A DNA stretch of 64,000 nucleotides from the NCBI RefSeq assembly GCF_900184245.1, contig NZ_FXXB01000008.1:496001-560000 (forward strand), read 5' to 3'. Position 1 is the stretch's first letter, and each line of letters opens with the position of its first letter. Positions 40,920 through 50,291 of this stretch are shown piece by piece. The position numbers were made by a program, and so were the translations under genes. Under the pieces are notes generated by a model. The model made no database searches, was not told where the DNA came from, and saw only the letters and a list, made by a program, of their open reading frames with translations. The stretch is from Brachybacterium massiliense. GTDB lineage: Bacteria > Actinomycetota > Actinomycetes > Actinomycetales > Dermabacteraceae.

Positions 40920-43805
40920 TCACCCCTCGTCGGGGGTGGTCTGCTCCTGCTCCGCGGTCCCGCTCGTGACGACCTCGCCGTCGACCGTCACCTCGGGCTG
41001 GCTGCTCGCCCCCGAGGCCGCGGCGATGGACGCGATCGTGGCGCGGGCCAGCGCGCGGCTGTCGGCGTCGTCCTCGAGGCGGTGGACGTCGCCCTGCGCC
41101 TCCTCGGCGCCGCTGTCCGTGCTCTCGCCCTCGTCCTTGGCGCCGCCGCGGCCGCGACGGCCCCGGCGCCGGGAGGACTTCGAGGAGTCGTCCCCGCCGC
41201 CGTTCCCGTTCCCGCTGCCGCCGCCGTTGCCGCCGTGGCTGTGGCTGCCGTCCATGTCGACCACCAGGCCGCGGCCGCTGCAGTGCTCGCAGGTGGCCGA
41301 GAAGGTCTCGACCAGGCCCTGGCCGACGCGCTTGCGCGTCATCTGCACGAGCCCCAGGGAGGTGACCTCGGCCACCTGGTGCTTGGTGCGGTCGCGTCCC
41401 AGGCACTCGACCAGGCGCCGCAGCACGAGGTCGCGGTTGGACTCGAGCACCATGTCGATGAAGTCGATGACGATGATGCCGCCGATGTCGCGCAGGCGCA
41501 GCTGGCGCACGATCTCCTCGGCGGATTCGAGGTTGTTCTTGGTGACGGTCTCCTCGAGGGAGCCGCCGGAGCCGGTGAACTTGCCGGTGTTCACGTCGAT
41601 CACGGTCATCGCCTCGGTGCGGTCGATCACCAGGGAGCCGCCGGAGGGCAGGTAGACCTTGCGGTCCATCGCCTTGAGCAGCTGCTCGTCGATGCGGTGC
41701 TTGGCGAAGACGTCCTTCTCGCCGACGTGGCGGGTGACGCGCTCGAGCAGGTCCGGCGCGACGTCGCTGACGTAGGCGTGGACGTCGTCGTGCACCTTCT
41801 CGCCCTCGACGATCAGCGAGGTGAAGTCCTCGTTGAAGACGTCGCGCACGACCTTGATCGCGATGTCGGGCTCCTGGGAGAGCGCGACCGGGGCGGAGCG
41901 GTTCTTCTGCGCCTTCTGGATCTTCTCCCACTGCGCGCGCAGGCGCTCGACGTCGTGGGTGAGCTCCTCCTCGCTCGCCCCCTCGGCGGCGGTGCGCACG
42001 ATGACGCCCGCGTCCTCGGGGATGATCTGGCGCATGATCTTCTTCAGCCGCGCGCGCTCGTTGTCGGGCAGCTTGCGGGAGATGCCGGTCATCGAGCCGC
42101 CGGGCACGAACACCACGTAGCGGCCGGGCAGGGAGATCTGACTGGTCAGGCGGGCGCCCTTGTGGCCGATGGGGTCCTTCGTGACCTGGACGAGCACCGG
42201 GTCGCCGCTCTTGAGCGCGAGCTCGATGCGGCGCGGCTGGCCCTCGAGGCCCACGGCGTCCCAGTTCACCTCGCCGGCGTAGAGCACGGCGTTGCGGCCC
42301 TTGCCGATGTCCACGAACGCGGCCTCCATCGAGGGCAGCACGTTCTGGACCTTGCCCATGTAGACGTTGCCGACCATCGAGGTCTGCGACTTCTGGGCGA
42401 CGTAGTGCTCGACCAGGACGTCGTCCTCGAGCACGGCGATCTGGGTGCGGCCGGCGCGCTCGCGCACCACCATCGAGCGCTTGACGGACTCGCGGCGGGC
42501 GAGGAACTCGGCCTCGGTGATCACGTTGCGGCGACGGCCTGCGTCACGGCCCTCGCGGCGGCGCTGGCGCTTGGCCTCGAGACGGGTCGAGCCCTTGACG
42601 GCCTGGACCTCGTCGCGGGCCTCGCGGACCTTGACCACGGTGTTGGGTGGATCGTCGGACGCACCGGCGTCGTCGTTCCCGCTGCCGGAGCGGCGACGGC
42701 GCCGACGGCGGCGCGAACCGGACGAGCTCGAGGAGCCGGACTCCCCGTTCTCGCCGTTGCCCTCGCCCCCGGAGGAGTCGTCCTGGGAGGAGTCGGAGCT
42801 GGCGTCCTCGCCCTCGGCGGAGCTCTCTGCGGAGTCGCTGTCGACGGAGGAGTCGTCGTCCCCGCGGCCGCGGCCGCGTCGTCCCCGGCCCCCGCGACGG
42901 CGGCGGCGCCGGGAGCTGCTCCCCGGGCCGTCGGAGGAGCGGCGCTCGTCGTTCTCGCCCTCGTCCTCGGAGCCCTCGGAGTCGTCCTCGGCGGAGGTGG
43001 GGGCGGAGTTGTCCTCGGACGCCTCGGCGGCGCCGGCCTCACGCTGCGAGGAGCGGCGCGAGCGGCTGCGGCGCGAGCGGGACGGGGACTGCTGCTCGTC
43101 CTGCTCCTCCTGGGCGTCCTGAGTCGAGTCGTCCTCGTCGTCCACCTCGGCGGCGGCGAAGGAGAGGTCCGCGCTGCCCACCGGGGCGTCGTGCGCTCCG
43201 ACGGTGGTGCGCGGCTGCGGGGTGGGTGCCTGGAACAGGAGGGAGGCGAAGTCCATCTGGACCTGCTCGCGGCGGCGGGCGCGGTCCTCGTCCGCGTCGT
43301 CCTTCTGGCCGGTCGTCGCAGCCTTGCGGGCGGGCTCGGTCTCCGCGGTGCCGCGGGCCGAGGCCAGGGCGCGCAGATCGCCCACGACGGGGTTCGCGTC
43401 CGCGGGGTTCTCTTCCACGGCGTTCACGTCCGCCGGGTTCTCCGCGGCGGTCTGCTCGTCGGGCTCGACCGCAGCCTCCTCGACAGCCGGCTGCTCCGGC
43501 TGCGCGGGCTCGGGGGTCGGCTCAGGTGCCGGCGCGGTCGCCGTCGGGATCACGGGCGCGCCGGCCGGCGCGCCGGCGCGGCGGCGGAGGCGCTTGGGGG
43601 CGGCCGTCGGCTCGGGCGCCGCGGCGGTGGTCTCCTGCGGGGCGACCACGGTGCGCGGTGCGGTGGTCGCGGGCTGCTCGACGGTGGGCGGGGTGAAGGC
43701 AGGTGCTCCTGCGGGGGCTCCGGCACGGCGGCGACGACGCGCGGGGGCGGTGGTCTGCGTCTCGTCGGACGAGTCGTTCTCGGGATTATGGGTGCTGTCA
43801 GCCAT
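40920..43805 (-). CDS. rne: Ribonuclease E/G
   Basis: A 961-residue RNase E/G. The first 430 or so residues are disordered, alternating Arg-rich blocks (ARRRRRAGAPAGAPAF) and acidic or Ser-rich ones, a form common in actinobacteria where the RNA- and partner-binding scaffold is N-terminal. The catalytic core follows: S1 part (GNVYMGKVQNVLPSMEAAFV near 480), VIDVNTGKFTGSGGSLEETV, GGIIVIDFIDM with the metal-binding Asp residues, and the zinc-link CEHCSGRG near 838. A short Gly/Asn-rich and basic tail completes it. It initiates mRNA decay and rRNA processing. Confidence 0.95.
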   Translation of the reverse strand: MADSTHNPENDSSDETQTTAPARRRRRAGAPAGAPAFTPPTVEQPATTAPRTVVAPQETTAAAPEPTAAPKRLRRRAGAPAGAPVIPTATAPAPEPTPEPAQPEQPAVEEAAVEPDEQTAAENPADVNAVEENPADANPVVGDLRALASARGTAETEPARKAATTGQKDDADEDRARRREQVQMDFASLLFQAPTPQPRTTVGAHDAPVGSADLSFAAAEVDDEDDSTQDAQEEQDEQQSPSRSRRSRSRRSSQREAGAAEASEDNSAPTSAEDDSEGSEDEGENDERRSSDGPGSSSRRRRRRGGRGRRGRGRGDDDSSVDSDSAESSAEGEDASSDSSQDDSSGGEGNGENGESGSSSSSGSRRRRRRRRSGSGNDDAGASDDPPNTVVKVREARDEVQAVKGSTRLEAKRQRRREGRDAGRRRNVITEAEFLARRESVKRSMVVRERAGRTQIAVLEDDVLVEHYVAQKSQTSMVGNVYMGKVQNVLPSMEAAFVDIGKGRNAVLYAGEVNWDAVGLEGQPRRIELALKSGDPVLVQVTKDPIGHKGARLTSQISLPGRYVVFVPGGSMTGISRKLPDNERARLKKIMRQIIPEDAGVIVRTAAEGASEEELTHDVERLRAQWEKIQKAQKNRSAPVALSQEPDIAIKVVRDVFNEDFTSLIVEGEKVHDDVHAYVSDVAPDLLERVTRHVGEKDVFAKHRIDEQLLKAMDRKVYLPSGGSLVIDRTEAMTVIDVNTGKFTGSGGSLEETVTKNNLESAEEIVRQLRLRDIGGIIVIDFIDMVLESNRDLVLRRLVECLGRDRTKHQVAEVTSLGLVQMTRKRVGQGLVETFSATCEHCSGRGLVVDMDGSHSHGGNGGGSGNGNGGGDDSSKSSRRRGRRGRGGAKDEGESTDSGAEEAQGDVHRLEDDADSRALARATIASIAAASGASSQPEVTVDGEVVTSGTAEQEQTTPDEG

Positions 43806-44034
43806 ACGGCCGTCTCCTTCTGGAGGACCAGCGCACCCTGGTCCCGTCTGGTCATCGTCTCTGTGGACGGAAGTCTCAAGCCCTCGCCGTCGCGCAGCTC
43901 CCCGTGGAAGCGCTGCGATGCCGACCGAGGGAGCACTGCGGTCGCGGTCGTCCGCGTAGCCGGTGCTCCGACGTCACGACGCCGGGAGGTTCTCCCACCC
44001 GGTACGGAGCGGGAGAGTGCCGCGATCAGTATGG

Positions 44035-44059
44035 CACAGGGGCTCCGCGCGCCCCTGTG
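44035..44059. promoter_or_regulatory. Inverted repeat CACAGGGGC-7-GCCCCTGTG
   Basis: Perfect nine-base arms midway between the divergent rne and cydA genes, about 80 bases upstream of the cydA -10 box. It could be an operator for either gene or a hairpin in a long leader. Confidence 0.45.
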
Positions 44060-44140
44060 CGACATGCGCTGCGGATCATGGCCGGTTCGCCCGGACCAGG
44101 ACCATCGTCCTGCTGGCCCCGGGCGCCCGCCCGTAGCTTT

Positions 44141-44146
44141 TATAAC
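44141..44146 (+). promoter_or_regulatory. cydA -10 box TATAAC
   Basis: A near-consensus -10 hexamer 27 bases before the cydA ATG in an otherwise GC-rich spacer; no matching -35 hexamer, as expected for an activator-dependent promoter. Confidence 0.5.
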
Positions 44147-44172
44147 GTCGTGTCGCTCGGCCGGAAGGACCC

Positions 44173-45729
44173 ATGGAAGCCCTCGACCTCGCACGGTGGC
44201 AGTTCGGCATCACCACCGTGTACCACTTCATCTTCGTGCCGCTCACCATCGGCCTGTCGCTGCTGGTCGCGATCATGCACACTCGCGCGGTGTTCTCCAA
44301 GGACCCGGTGCGCAAGGACGCCTGGACGCGGATGACGAAGTTCTTCGGCTCGATGCTGATTGTGAACTTCGGCATCGGCATCGCCACCGGCATCGTGCAG
44401 GAGTTCCAGTTCGGCATGAACTGGTCCGAGTACGCCCGTTACGTGGGCGACGTGTTCGGCGCCCCGCTCGCCCTCGAGGGCCTGGCGGCGTTCTTCCTCG
44501 AATCGGTGTTCCTGGGGCTGTGGATCTTCGGCTGGGGCAAGATGCCCGAGAAGATCCATCTGCTGACGATCTGGGCGGTCGCGATCGGCACCACCCTGTC
44601 GGCCTACTTCATCATCGCCGCGAACTCGTTCATGCAGCATCCCGTCGGCGCGATGCTGAACCCCGAGACGGGGCGCGCCGAGCTCGATCCCTCCCAGGGC
44701 TCGATCCTCGCGGTGCTCACCAATGTCACCGCGCTCGCGGCGTTCCCGCACGTGGTCTCCGGCGCCTGGCTGGTGGCGGGGGCCTTCCTCACCGGCGTCG
44801 CCTCCTGGCACATGGTCACGCACCACCGCCGGGCGCGGCAGCTCGGCCTGGACACCGAGGAGGGGCAGGAGCAGCACCTCGCGTCGCGCGACCTGTACCG
44901 CCCCACGGTGCGCTTCGGTGTGATCGCGATGTGCGTCTCCGCCGTGGTGCTGGTCATCTCGGGCGATGTGCAGGCGAAGCTCATGTTCGAGCAGCAGCCG
45001 ATGAAGATGGCGTCGGCCGAGGCGCTGTGCGAGACGCAGACGGACGTGCCGTTCTCCATCCTCACCGTCGGCGGGCCCGATGCCTTCAGCGAGGACTGCG
45101 ACGGCGTCACCCACATCATCGAGATCCCCTATGTGACCGGGATCCTCGCCACCAACGATCCGCATGCCGAGCTGCAGGGTGTGGACGACCTGAACGCCCA
45201 GTACAAGGAGCAGTTCGGTGAGACCGCCCTGAACATCCACGGCGAGGAGGTCGAGGTCGACTACCGGCCCAACCTGTTCGTCACCTACTGGTCCTTCCGC
45301 CTGATGATGGGGCTCGCGGCCTTCAGCGGGATCCTCGCCCTCTGGGCGCTGTGGGTCACCCGCGGCAAGGGTGAGAACGCCCGCACCACCGGGTCGAAGG
45401 CCTTCCAGTGGTTCGCGGTGCTGTCGATCCCGATGCCGTTCTTCGCGAACTCCGCCGGCTGGGTGTTCACCGAGATCGGTCGCCAGCCCTGGGTGGTCCA
45501 CCCCAATCCGCTGGATCCCACTGTGCGGCTGATGACGATGCAGGGGGTCTCGGCCAATCCGGGCTGGATGGTGCTGACCTCGCTGGTGGCCTTCACGTTG
45601 GTGTACGGCGTGCTCGCGGTGATCTGGTTCCAGATGATGCGCAAGGCGGCTCTGAAGGGCGCCCCGCTGCCGAAGCGGGATGAGCGCACCCAGGAGCTCG
45701 ACACCCCCACCCTCTCCTTCGACTACTGA
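44173..45729 (+). CDS. cydA: Cytochrome bd oxidase subunit I
   Basis: A 518-residue membrane protein with the CydA N-terminus (DLARWQFGITTVYHFIFVPL, heme ligand His included), about nine spans, a short Q-loop form, FFANSAGWVFTEIGRQPWVV near the C-terminus and the quinol-site region typical of the family. It oxidises quinol and reduces oxygen with hemes b558, b595 and d. GGAAGGA precedes ATG 44173. First gene of cydABDC. Confidence 0.95.
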   Translation: MEALDLARWQFGITTVYHFIFVPLTIGLSLLVAIMHTRAVFSKDPVRKDAWTRMTKFFGSMLIVNFGIGIATGIVQEFQFGMNWSEYARYVGDVFGAPLALEGLAAFFLESVFLGLWIFGWGKMPEKIHLLTIWAVAIGTTLSAYFIIAANSFMQHPVGAMLNPETGRAELDPSQGSILAVLTNVTALAAFPHVVSGAWLVAGAFLTGVASWHMVTHHRRARQLGLDTEEGQEQHLASRDLYRPTVRFGVIAMCVSAVVLVISGDVQAKLMFEQQPMKMASAEALCETQTDVPFSILTVGGPDAFSEDCDGVTHIIEIPYVTGILATNDPHAELQGVDDLNAQYKEQFGETALNIHGEEVEVDYRPNLFVTYWSFRLMMGLAAFSGILALWALWVTRGKGENARTTGSKAFQWFAVLSIPMPFFANSAGWVFTEIGRQPWVVHPNPLDPTVRLMTMQGVSANPGWMVLTSLVAFTLVYGVLAVIWFQMMRKAALKGAPLPKRDERTQELDTPTLSFDY

Positions 45730-45749
45730 GACAGGGACGAGAACTGATC

Positions 45750-46832
45750 ATGGATGCCATGCTCGAGCCCACGGTCCTGCAGACCCTGTGGTTCTTCCTC
45801 ATCGCCTTCTTCTTCCTGGGCTACTTCGTCCTCGAGGGCTTCGATTTCGGAGTGCAGATGAACGTCGCCACCGTGTGGCGGCGCGGCTCCGGCACGCGCG
45901 GCACGGTGCTGAAGACCATCGGCCCCGTCTGGGACGGCAACGAGGTCTGGGTGATCACCGGCGGCGCGCTGCTGTTCGCGGCCTTCCCCGAGTGGTACGC
46001 GACGCTGTTCTCCGGCTTCTACCTGGCGCTGCTGCTCCTGCTGCTGGTGCTGATCGTGCGCGTGTGCGCCTTCAAGTGGCGGGACAAGGTCGATTCCGAG
46101 CGCTGGCGCACGAGCTGGGACGTGGTGCACGTGATCGGCGGCTTCGCGCCCGCGCTGCTGTGGGGCGTGGCCTTCGGCAACATCGTCTCCGGGGTCTCGA
46201 TCGACGAGAACCGCTGGGTGACCACCACCCTGCTGGAGCTGCTGAACCCCTTCGCGCTGCTGAGCGGGCTGGTGTTCGTGCTGCTGTTCTGGCTGCACGG
46301 CACCCTCTACCTCACGCTCAAGATCGAGGGGCCGCTGCGCGAGGACGCGAACCGCTGGGCGGGCCGGCTGGTGTGGCCCACGATCGTGGCCGGCGCCGCC
46401 TTCCTGCTCTGGTACCAGTTCGCGCACTCGAACACCTGGCTGACCCTGATCCCGGTCGCGGTCGCGGCGCTCGCCCTGCTCTCCGTGGTGCCGCTGAACC
46501 GGGCGCGCCGCGAGGGCCTCGCCTTCGGGGCGACCACCACCGCGATCGCCGCGGCATCGATCACCCTGTTCGGCGGCCTGTTCCCCTACGTGATGCCCGC
46601 GGCGAACGATCCGGCGAACTCGCTCACGGTCGCGAACGCCTCCTCGACCTCGCACACCCTGACGGTGATGCTGGTGGCGCTGTGCATCCTGATGCCGATC
46701 GTGCTGGCCTACACCGTGTGGACGTATCGGGTGTTCCGCCACCGGGTGCGCGATGAGGACTCCCCCGCCCCCGGCTCCCAGCTGCTCGAGAAGGCCAAGC
46801 GGGGCTACCGGGAAGCCTTCGAGCAGGACTGA
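45750..46832 (+). CDS. cydB: Cytochrome bd oxidase subunit II
   Basis: A 360-residue protein starting with LQTLWFFLIAFFFLGYFVLE and GFDFGVQMNVA, followed by IGPVWDGNEVWVITGGALLF, which are CydB hallmarks; about eight membrane spans. It forms the oxidase with CydA. It begins 20 bases after cydA with a GACAGGGACGAG ribosome-binding region. Confidence 0.95.
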   Translation: MDAMLEPTVLQTLWFFLIAFFFLGYFVLEGFDFGVQMNVATVWRRGSGTRGTVLKTIGPVWDGNEVWVITGGALLFAAFPEWYATLFSGFYLALLLLLLVLIVRVCAFKWRDKVDSERWRTSWDVVHVIGGFAPALLWGVAFGNIVSGVSIDENRWVTTTLLELLNPFALLSGLVFVLLFWLHGTLYLTLKIEGPLREDANRWAGRLVWPTIVAGAAFLLWYQFAHSNTWLTLIPVAVAALALLSVVPLNRARREGLAFGATTTAIAAASITLFGGLFPYVMPAANDPANSLTVANASSTSHTLTVMLVALCILMPIVLAYTVWTYRVFRHRVRDEDSPAPGSQLLEKAKRGYREAFEQD

Positions 46833-46845
46833 CACACTGGCCACG

Positions 46846-48564
46846 ATGACCACCACCGCCGCAGGGCCGCTCACCGCCGGGGCCGACGCCGACGCGCCCG
46901 CCGCCCCGCGCCGGAGCCGTGCGCCGCTGGATCCCCGCCTGGTGCGGGAGGTGCACGCGGCACGGCGCCACGTGGCGCTGACGGTCGCCCTCGGGCTCGT
47001 GCAGTCGGCGAGCATCGTCGTCACGGCGCTGGTGATCGCCCGCCTGGGCGCGCAGCTGCTGGTCGAGCGGGAGGTGCCGGAGGGGACCCCGGGCCTGCTG
47101 CTGGTGCTGGTGGCGGCGCTCGCGGTGCGCGCCGGGGCGGTGCTGGTCGAGGAGGCCACCGCCCACCGCGCCGCGACCGAGGCGATCAGCGAGCTGCGAG
47201 GGCGGATCGTGGTACATGCCGCGCGCCTGGGCCCCCGTGCCGGAGCAGGCCGCGGCGCGGATCTCACCTCGCTCGCGACCACCGGCATCGAGAACCTCCG
47301 CCCGTACCTGGTGGGGTACGTGCCGCAGCTGATGCTCTCGCTCACCGTGACACCTCTGTGCCTGCTCACGATCTACCTGCTGGACCCCCTGAGCGCCGGG
47401 ATCGCGCTGTTCACGCTGCCGCTGGTGCCGCTGTTCATGATCCTGGTGGGCAAGCTGACCGTGGGCCGCTCCGAACGGCTGATCGCGGACATGCGCTCGC
47501 TGTGGGCCCAGCTGCTGGACCTGGTGGACGGCCTGCCCACGCTGCGGGCCCTGGGCCGTGAGAAGGGCCCGGAGAAGATGGTGCGGACGCTCGGCGACCG
47601 CCACCGCTCCTCGGCGATGGGCTCGCTGAAGTACGCCTTCCTCTCCTCGATGGTGCTCGAGCTGCTGGCGACGCTGTGCGTGGCCCTGATCGCGGTGAAT
47701 ATCGGGATGCGCCTGGTATACGGGCACATGGATCTCGCGCCCGCGCTCGCGGTGCTCGTGCTGGCCCCGGAGATCTACCAGCCGCTGCGCAACGTCGGCT
47801 CCCAGTACCACTCCTCGACCGACGGGCTCGCCGCCGTGGGCGCCGCCTTCGAGGTGCTCGACGAGCCCGCTCCGGCCGACGGGACCGTCCAGGCTCCCGC
47901 TCTGCGCGGCGCGACGCTCCGCCTGCGCGGAGTCTCGGTGCGCTCGCGGGACGGCTTCGCGCCGCACCGGGCCGAGCTCGAGGTGCGCCCCGGGCGCGTG
48001 CTCGCGGTGACGGGCGCCTCGGGCTCCGGCAAGACCACCGCCGTGCAGGTGCTGCTGGGCCTGCTCGAGGCCGATCAGGGCACGGCGGAGATCGTCGCTG
48101 CGGACGGTGCTGTCACCGATGTGCGCGAGGTGAGGCGGCGGAGCCTGTGGGAGCAGGTGGCGCTGCTGCCCCAGCGGCCGGTGCTGCCGCCGGGCACGAT
48201 CCGCTCTGTGCTCCTCGGCGCCCGCCCCGGTGCGGAGCAGGCGGAGCTCGAGGCCGCCGCGGCCGCGACAGGGCTGGACGCGGTGATCGCCGAACGCGGC
48301 TGGGACGCCGATCTGGGCCGCGCCGGCAGCGGGATCTCGCTCGGTGAGCGTCAGCGTCTGGCCCTGGCCCGGGCGGTCCTCTCCTCCACCCCGCTGGTGG
48401 TGCTGGACGAGCCCACCGCGCATCTCGACGGCGCCACCGAGCAGGTGGTGCTGGATCTGATCGAGACGCTGCGCGGTGAAGGGCGCACCGTCGTGGTGAT
48501 CGCGCACCGGTCCCGCCTGGTGGAGACCGCCGACGAGGTCGCCGTGGTGGAGGCCGGACGATGA
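46846..48564 (+). CDS. cydD: ABC transporter CydD for cytochrome bd assembly
   Basis: A 572-residue half-transporter: six-helix membrane domain (residues about 30-310) then ATPase with GASGSGKTTAVQVLL, VALLPQRPVLPPGT, signature ISLGERQRLALARAV and LVVLDEPTAHLDG. CydDC exports thiols (cysteine/glutathione in E. coli; probably another thiol here) and is needed for heme insertion into cytochrome bd. ATG 46846 gives the normal start; the frame is open upstream into cydB. The stop overlaps cydC by ATGA. Confidence 0.93.
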   Translation: MTTTAAGPLTAGADADAPAAPRRSRAPLDPRLVREVHAARRHVALTVALGLVQSASIVVTALVIARLGAQLLVEREVPEGTPGLLLVLVAALAVRAGAVLVEEATAHRAATEAISELRGRIVVHAARLGPRAGAGRGADLTSLATTGIENLRPYLVGYVPQLMLSLTVTPLCLLTIYLLDPLSAGIALFTLPLVPLFMILVGKLTVGRSERLIADMRSLWAQLLDLVDGLPTLRALGREKGPEKMVRTLGDRHRSSAMGSLKYAFLSSMVLELLATLCVALIAVNIGMRLVYGHMDLAPALAVLVLAPEIYQPLRNVGSQYHSSTDGLAAVGAAFEVLDEPAPADGTVQAPALRGATLRLRGVSVRSRDGFAPHRAELEVRPGRVLAVTGASGSGKTTAVQVLLGLLEADQGTAEIVAADGAVTDVREVRRRSLWEQVALLPQRPVLPPGTIRSVLLGARPGAEQAELEAAAAATGLDAVIAERGWDADLGRAGSGISLGERQRLALARAVLSSTPLVVLDEPTAHLDGATEQVVLDLIETLRGEGRTVVVIAHRSRLVETADEVAVVEAGR

Positions 48565-50291
48565 GCGCCACCCCTGCCGCCCCTGTCGCCGCTGCCGCCC
48601 CTGCTGCTCTGCGCCGCGCCGAGCGGGCGCTCGAGATCCCGCCCGCGCGCCTGCTCGCGGCGGTGCTCGCCGGCTGTGCGACCCTCGGCTCCGCCTTCGC
48701 GCTCGCCGCGGTCTCCGCCTACCTGGTCACCCGGGCCTGGACGATGCCGCCGGTGCTGGACCTCACCGTGGCGGTGGTGATGGTGCGCGCGCTCGGCGTC
48801 TCCCGCGGCGTGTTCCGCTGGCTCGAGCGGATGCTCACCCACGACCTCGCCCTGCGCGGCGTGGTCTCCCTGCGCACGAACCTGTTCACCGCGCTCGCCG
48901 CGCGCCGGGACGATGCGCTGACCCGGCTGCGGCGCGGCGATCTGCTGGCCCGGCTCGGGGATGACGCGCAGGAGCTCGGCGACCACGTCATCAAGGCGGT
49001 GGTGCCGGGCATCGTGGCGGTCGTGATGTGCGTGGCGGTGCTCGCGACCTTCGCTCCGCTCTCGCTCTCGGCGACGGCGACGATGCTCGCGGCGCTGCTG
49101 CTGGCGAGCCTCCTGGCGCCGCTGGCCGCGTTCCGGGCCGCGCGGCTGACCGAGCAGGCTGTGGTGACCACCCGCTCCGACGTCAGCGCGCGGGCGCTCG
49201 AGATCCTCGACGACGCCACCTCGCTGCAGGTGGACGGCCGTCTCGAGGCCGCTCTCGAGGAGCTGCGTGCCGGGCAGTCGGCGCACGATGCGGCGATCGA
49301 CCGTGCCGCCCTGCCGGCCGCCATCGCCTCCGCCGCGGTGCCGCTGACGATGATCCTCGCCGTGACCGGATCGCTGCTCGCGGCCGGCACGGCGTGGCTC
49401 GACGGCGGCGCCTCCGCAGGGCAGATCGGCATCCTGCTGCTGCTCCCGCTGTCCTCCTTCGAGGCCGCGACCACGCTCCCCGCGGCCGCGACCCAGTACG
49501 CCCGCTCGCGCGCCGCCGCGCAGCGACTGGAGGCGCTGGTCGGTCCTGCCGAGGACGCGACGGCGACCAAGCCGGCCCCCGCCACCGCGCTGCGACCTGC
49601 GTCGGCCGCTCTGCGCGCGGTGGGGCTGAGCGCCGGGTGGTCCCCGGAGCGGCCCCGGGTGAGGGCGCTGGACCTCGACCTGCCGCCCGGCTCGCGTCTC
49701 GCCGTCGTCGGCCCGTCCGGCAGCGGTAAGTCGACCCTGCTGGCGACGCTCGCGGGTCTGCTCGCACCGCTCGAGGGCCGCGTGGAGCTCGACGGGCACG
49801 CTCTTGCCAGGCTCGAGGCGGACCAGGTGCGCTCCCGCGTGACGATGTTCGCCGAGGACGCGCACGTGTTCGCGACCACCGTGCGGGAGAACCTGCGCGT
49901 GGTGCGCGGAGACCTCGAGGACGCCCAGGTGCGGGCGGCGCTCGACGCCGTCGGCCTCGACGACTGGATCGCGTCGCTGCCGGCGGGCCTGGACACCATG
50001 CTGGGACCGGACGGCACCACCATCTCCGGCGGGGAGCGTCGGCGCCTGCTGCTGGCCCGGGCCGTGGTGCGCGGCGGTCCGGTGCTGCTGCTCGACGAGC
50101 CCACCGAGCATCTGGACACCGCGCGCGGTGATCAGCTGCTGCGTGCCCTGCTGGATCCGGGGGATGATGCTCTGGTGCCGGAGGGGACCACGGTCGTGGT
50201 GGTGACCCACCGCGTCGAGGCGATCCCGCACGGCACCCCGGTGCTGTCCCTCGGCCCTGATGCCGCCGCCCGTCTCGAGGAGAGCCGATGA
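48561..50291 (+). CDS. cydC: ABC transporter CydC for cytochrome bd assembly
   Basis: A 576-residue half-transporter partnering CydD: membrane domain about 40-320 (VSAYLVTRAWTMPPVLDLTV, VFRWLERMLTHDLALR) and ATPase domain with VGPSGSGKSTLLATL, VTMFAEDAHVFATTVRENLR, ISGGERRRLLLARAV and VLLLDEPTEHLD. ATGA overlaps join it to both cydD and the following histidine kinase gene. Confidence 0.93.
   Translation: MSATPAAPVAAAAPAALRRAERALEIPPARLLAAVLAGCATLGSAFALAAVSAYLVTRAWTMPPVLDLTVAVVMVRALGVSRGVFRWLERMLTHDLALRGVVSLRTNLFTALAARRDDALTRLRRGDLLARLGDDAQELGDHVIKAVVPGIVAVVMCVAVLATFAPLSLSATATMLAALLLASLLAPLAAFRAARLTEQAVVTTRSDVSARALEILDDATSLQVDGRLEAALEELRAGQSAHDAAIDRAALPAAIASAAVPLTMILAVTGSLLAAGTAWLDGGASAGQIGILLLLPLSSFEAATTLPAAATQYARSRAAAQRLEALVGPAEDATATKPAPATALRPASAALRAVGLSAGWSPERPRVRALDLDLPPGSRLAVVGPSGSGKSTLLATLAGLLAPLEGRVELDGHALARLEADQVRSRVTMFAEDAHVFATTVRENLRVVRGDLEDAQVRAALDAVGLDDWIASLPAGLDTMLGPDGTTISGGERRRLLLARAVVRGGPVLLLDEPTEHLDTARGDQLLRALLDPGDDALVPEGTTVVVVTHRVEAIPHGTPVLSLGPDAAARLEESR

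Larger units (their letters stand above)
43806..44172. other. Divergent regulatory interval between rne and cydA
   Basis: The 367 bases contain no gene. They hold the rne leader (GGAGACGG before its ATG), a 9-base-arm inverted repeat at 44035-44059, a CATACT element on the minus strand next to it that may be the rne -10, and the cydA -10 box at 44141-44146. No clear Rex or other redox-regulator site was recognised. Confidence 0.6.

Noticed and set aside
40794-45221. Plus-strand open frame of 1475 codons across rne
   Set aside because: It is antisense to the convincing RNase E/G gene and runs out of frame through cydA; the long frame is a product of high GC third positions, and its composition is Ala/Gly/Val/Leu-rich without motifs.
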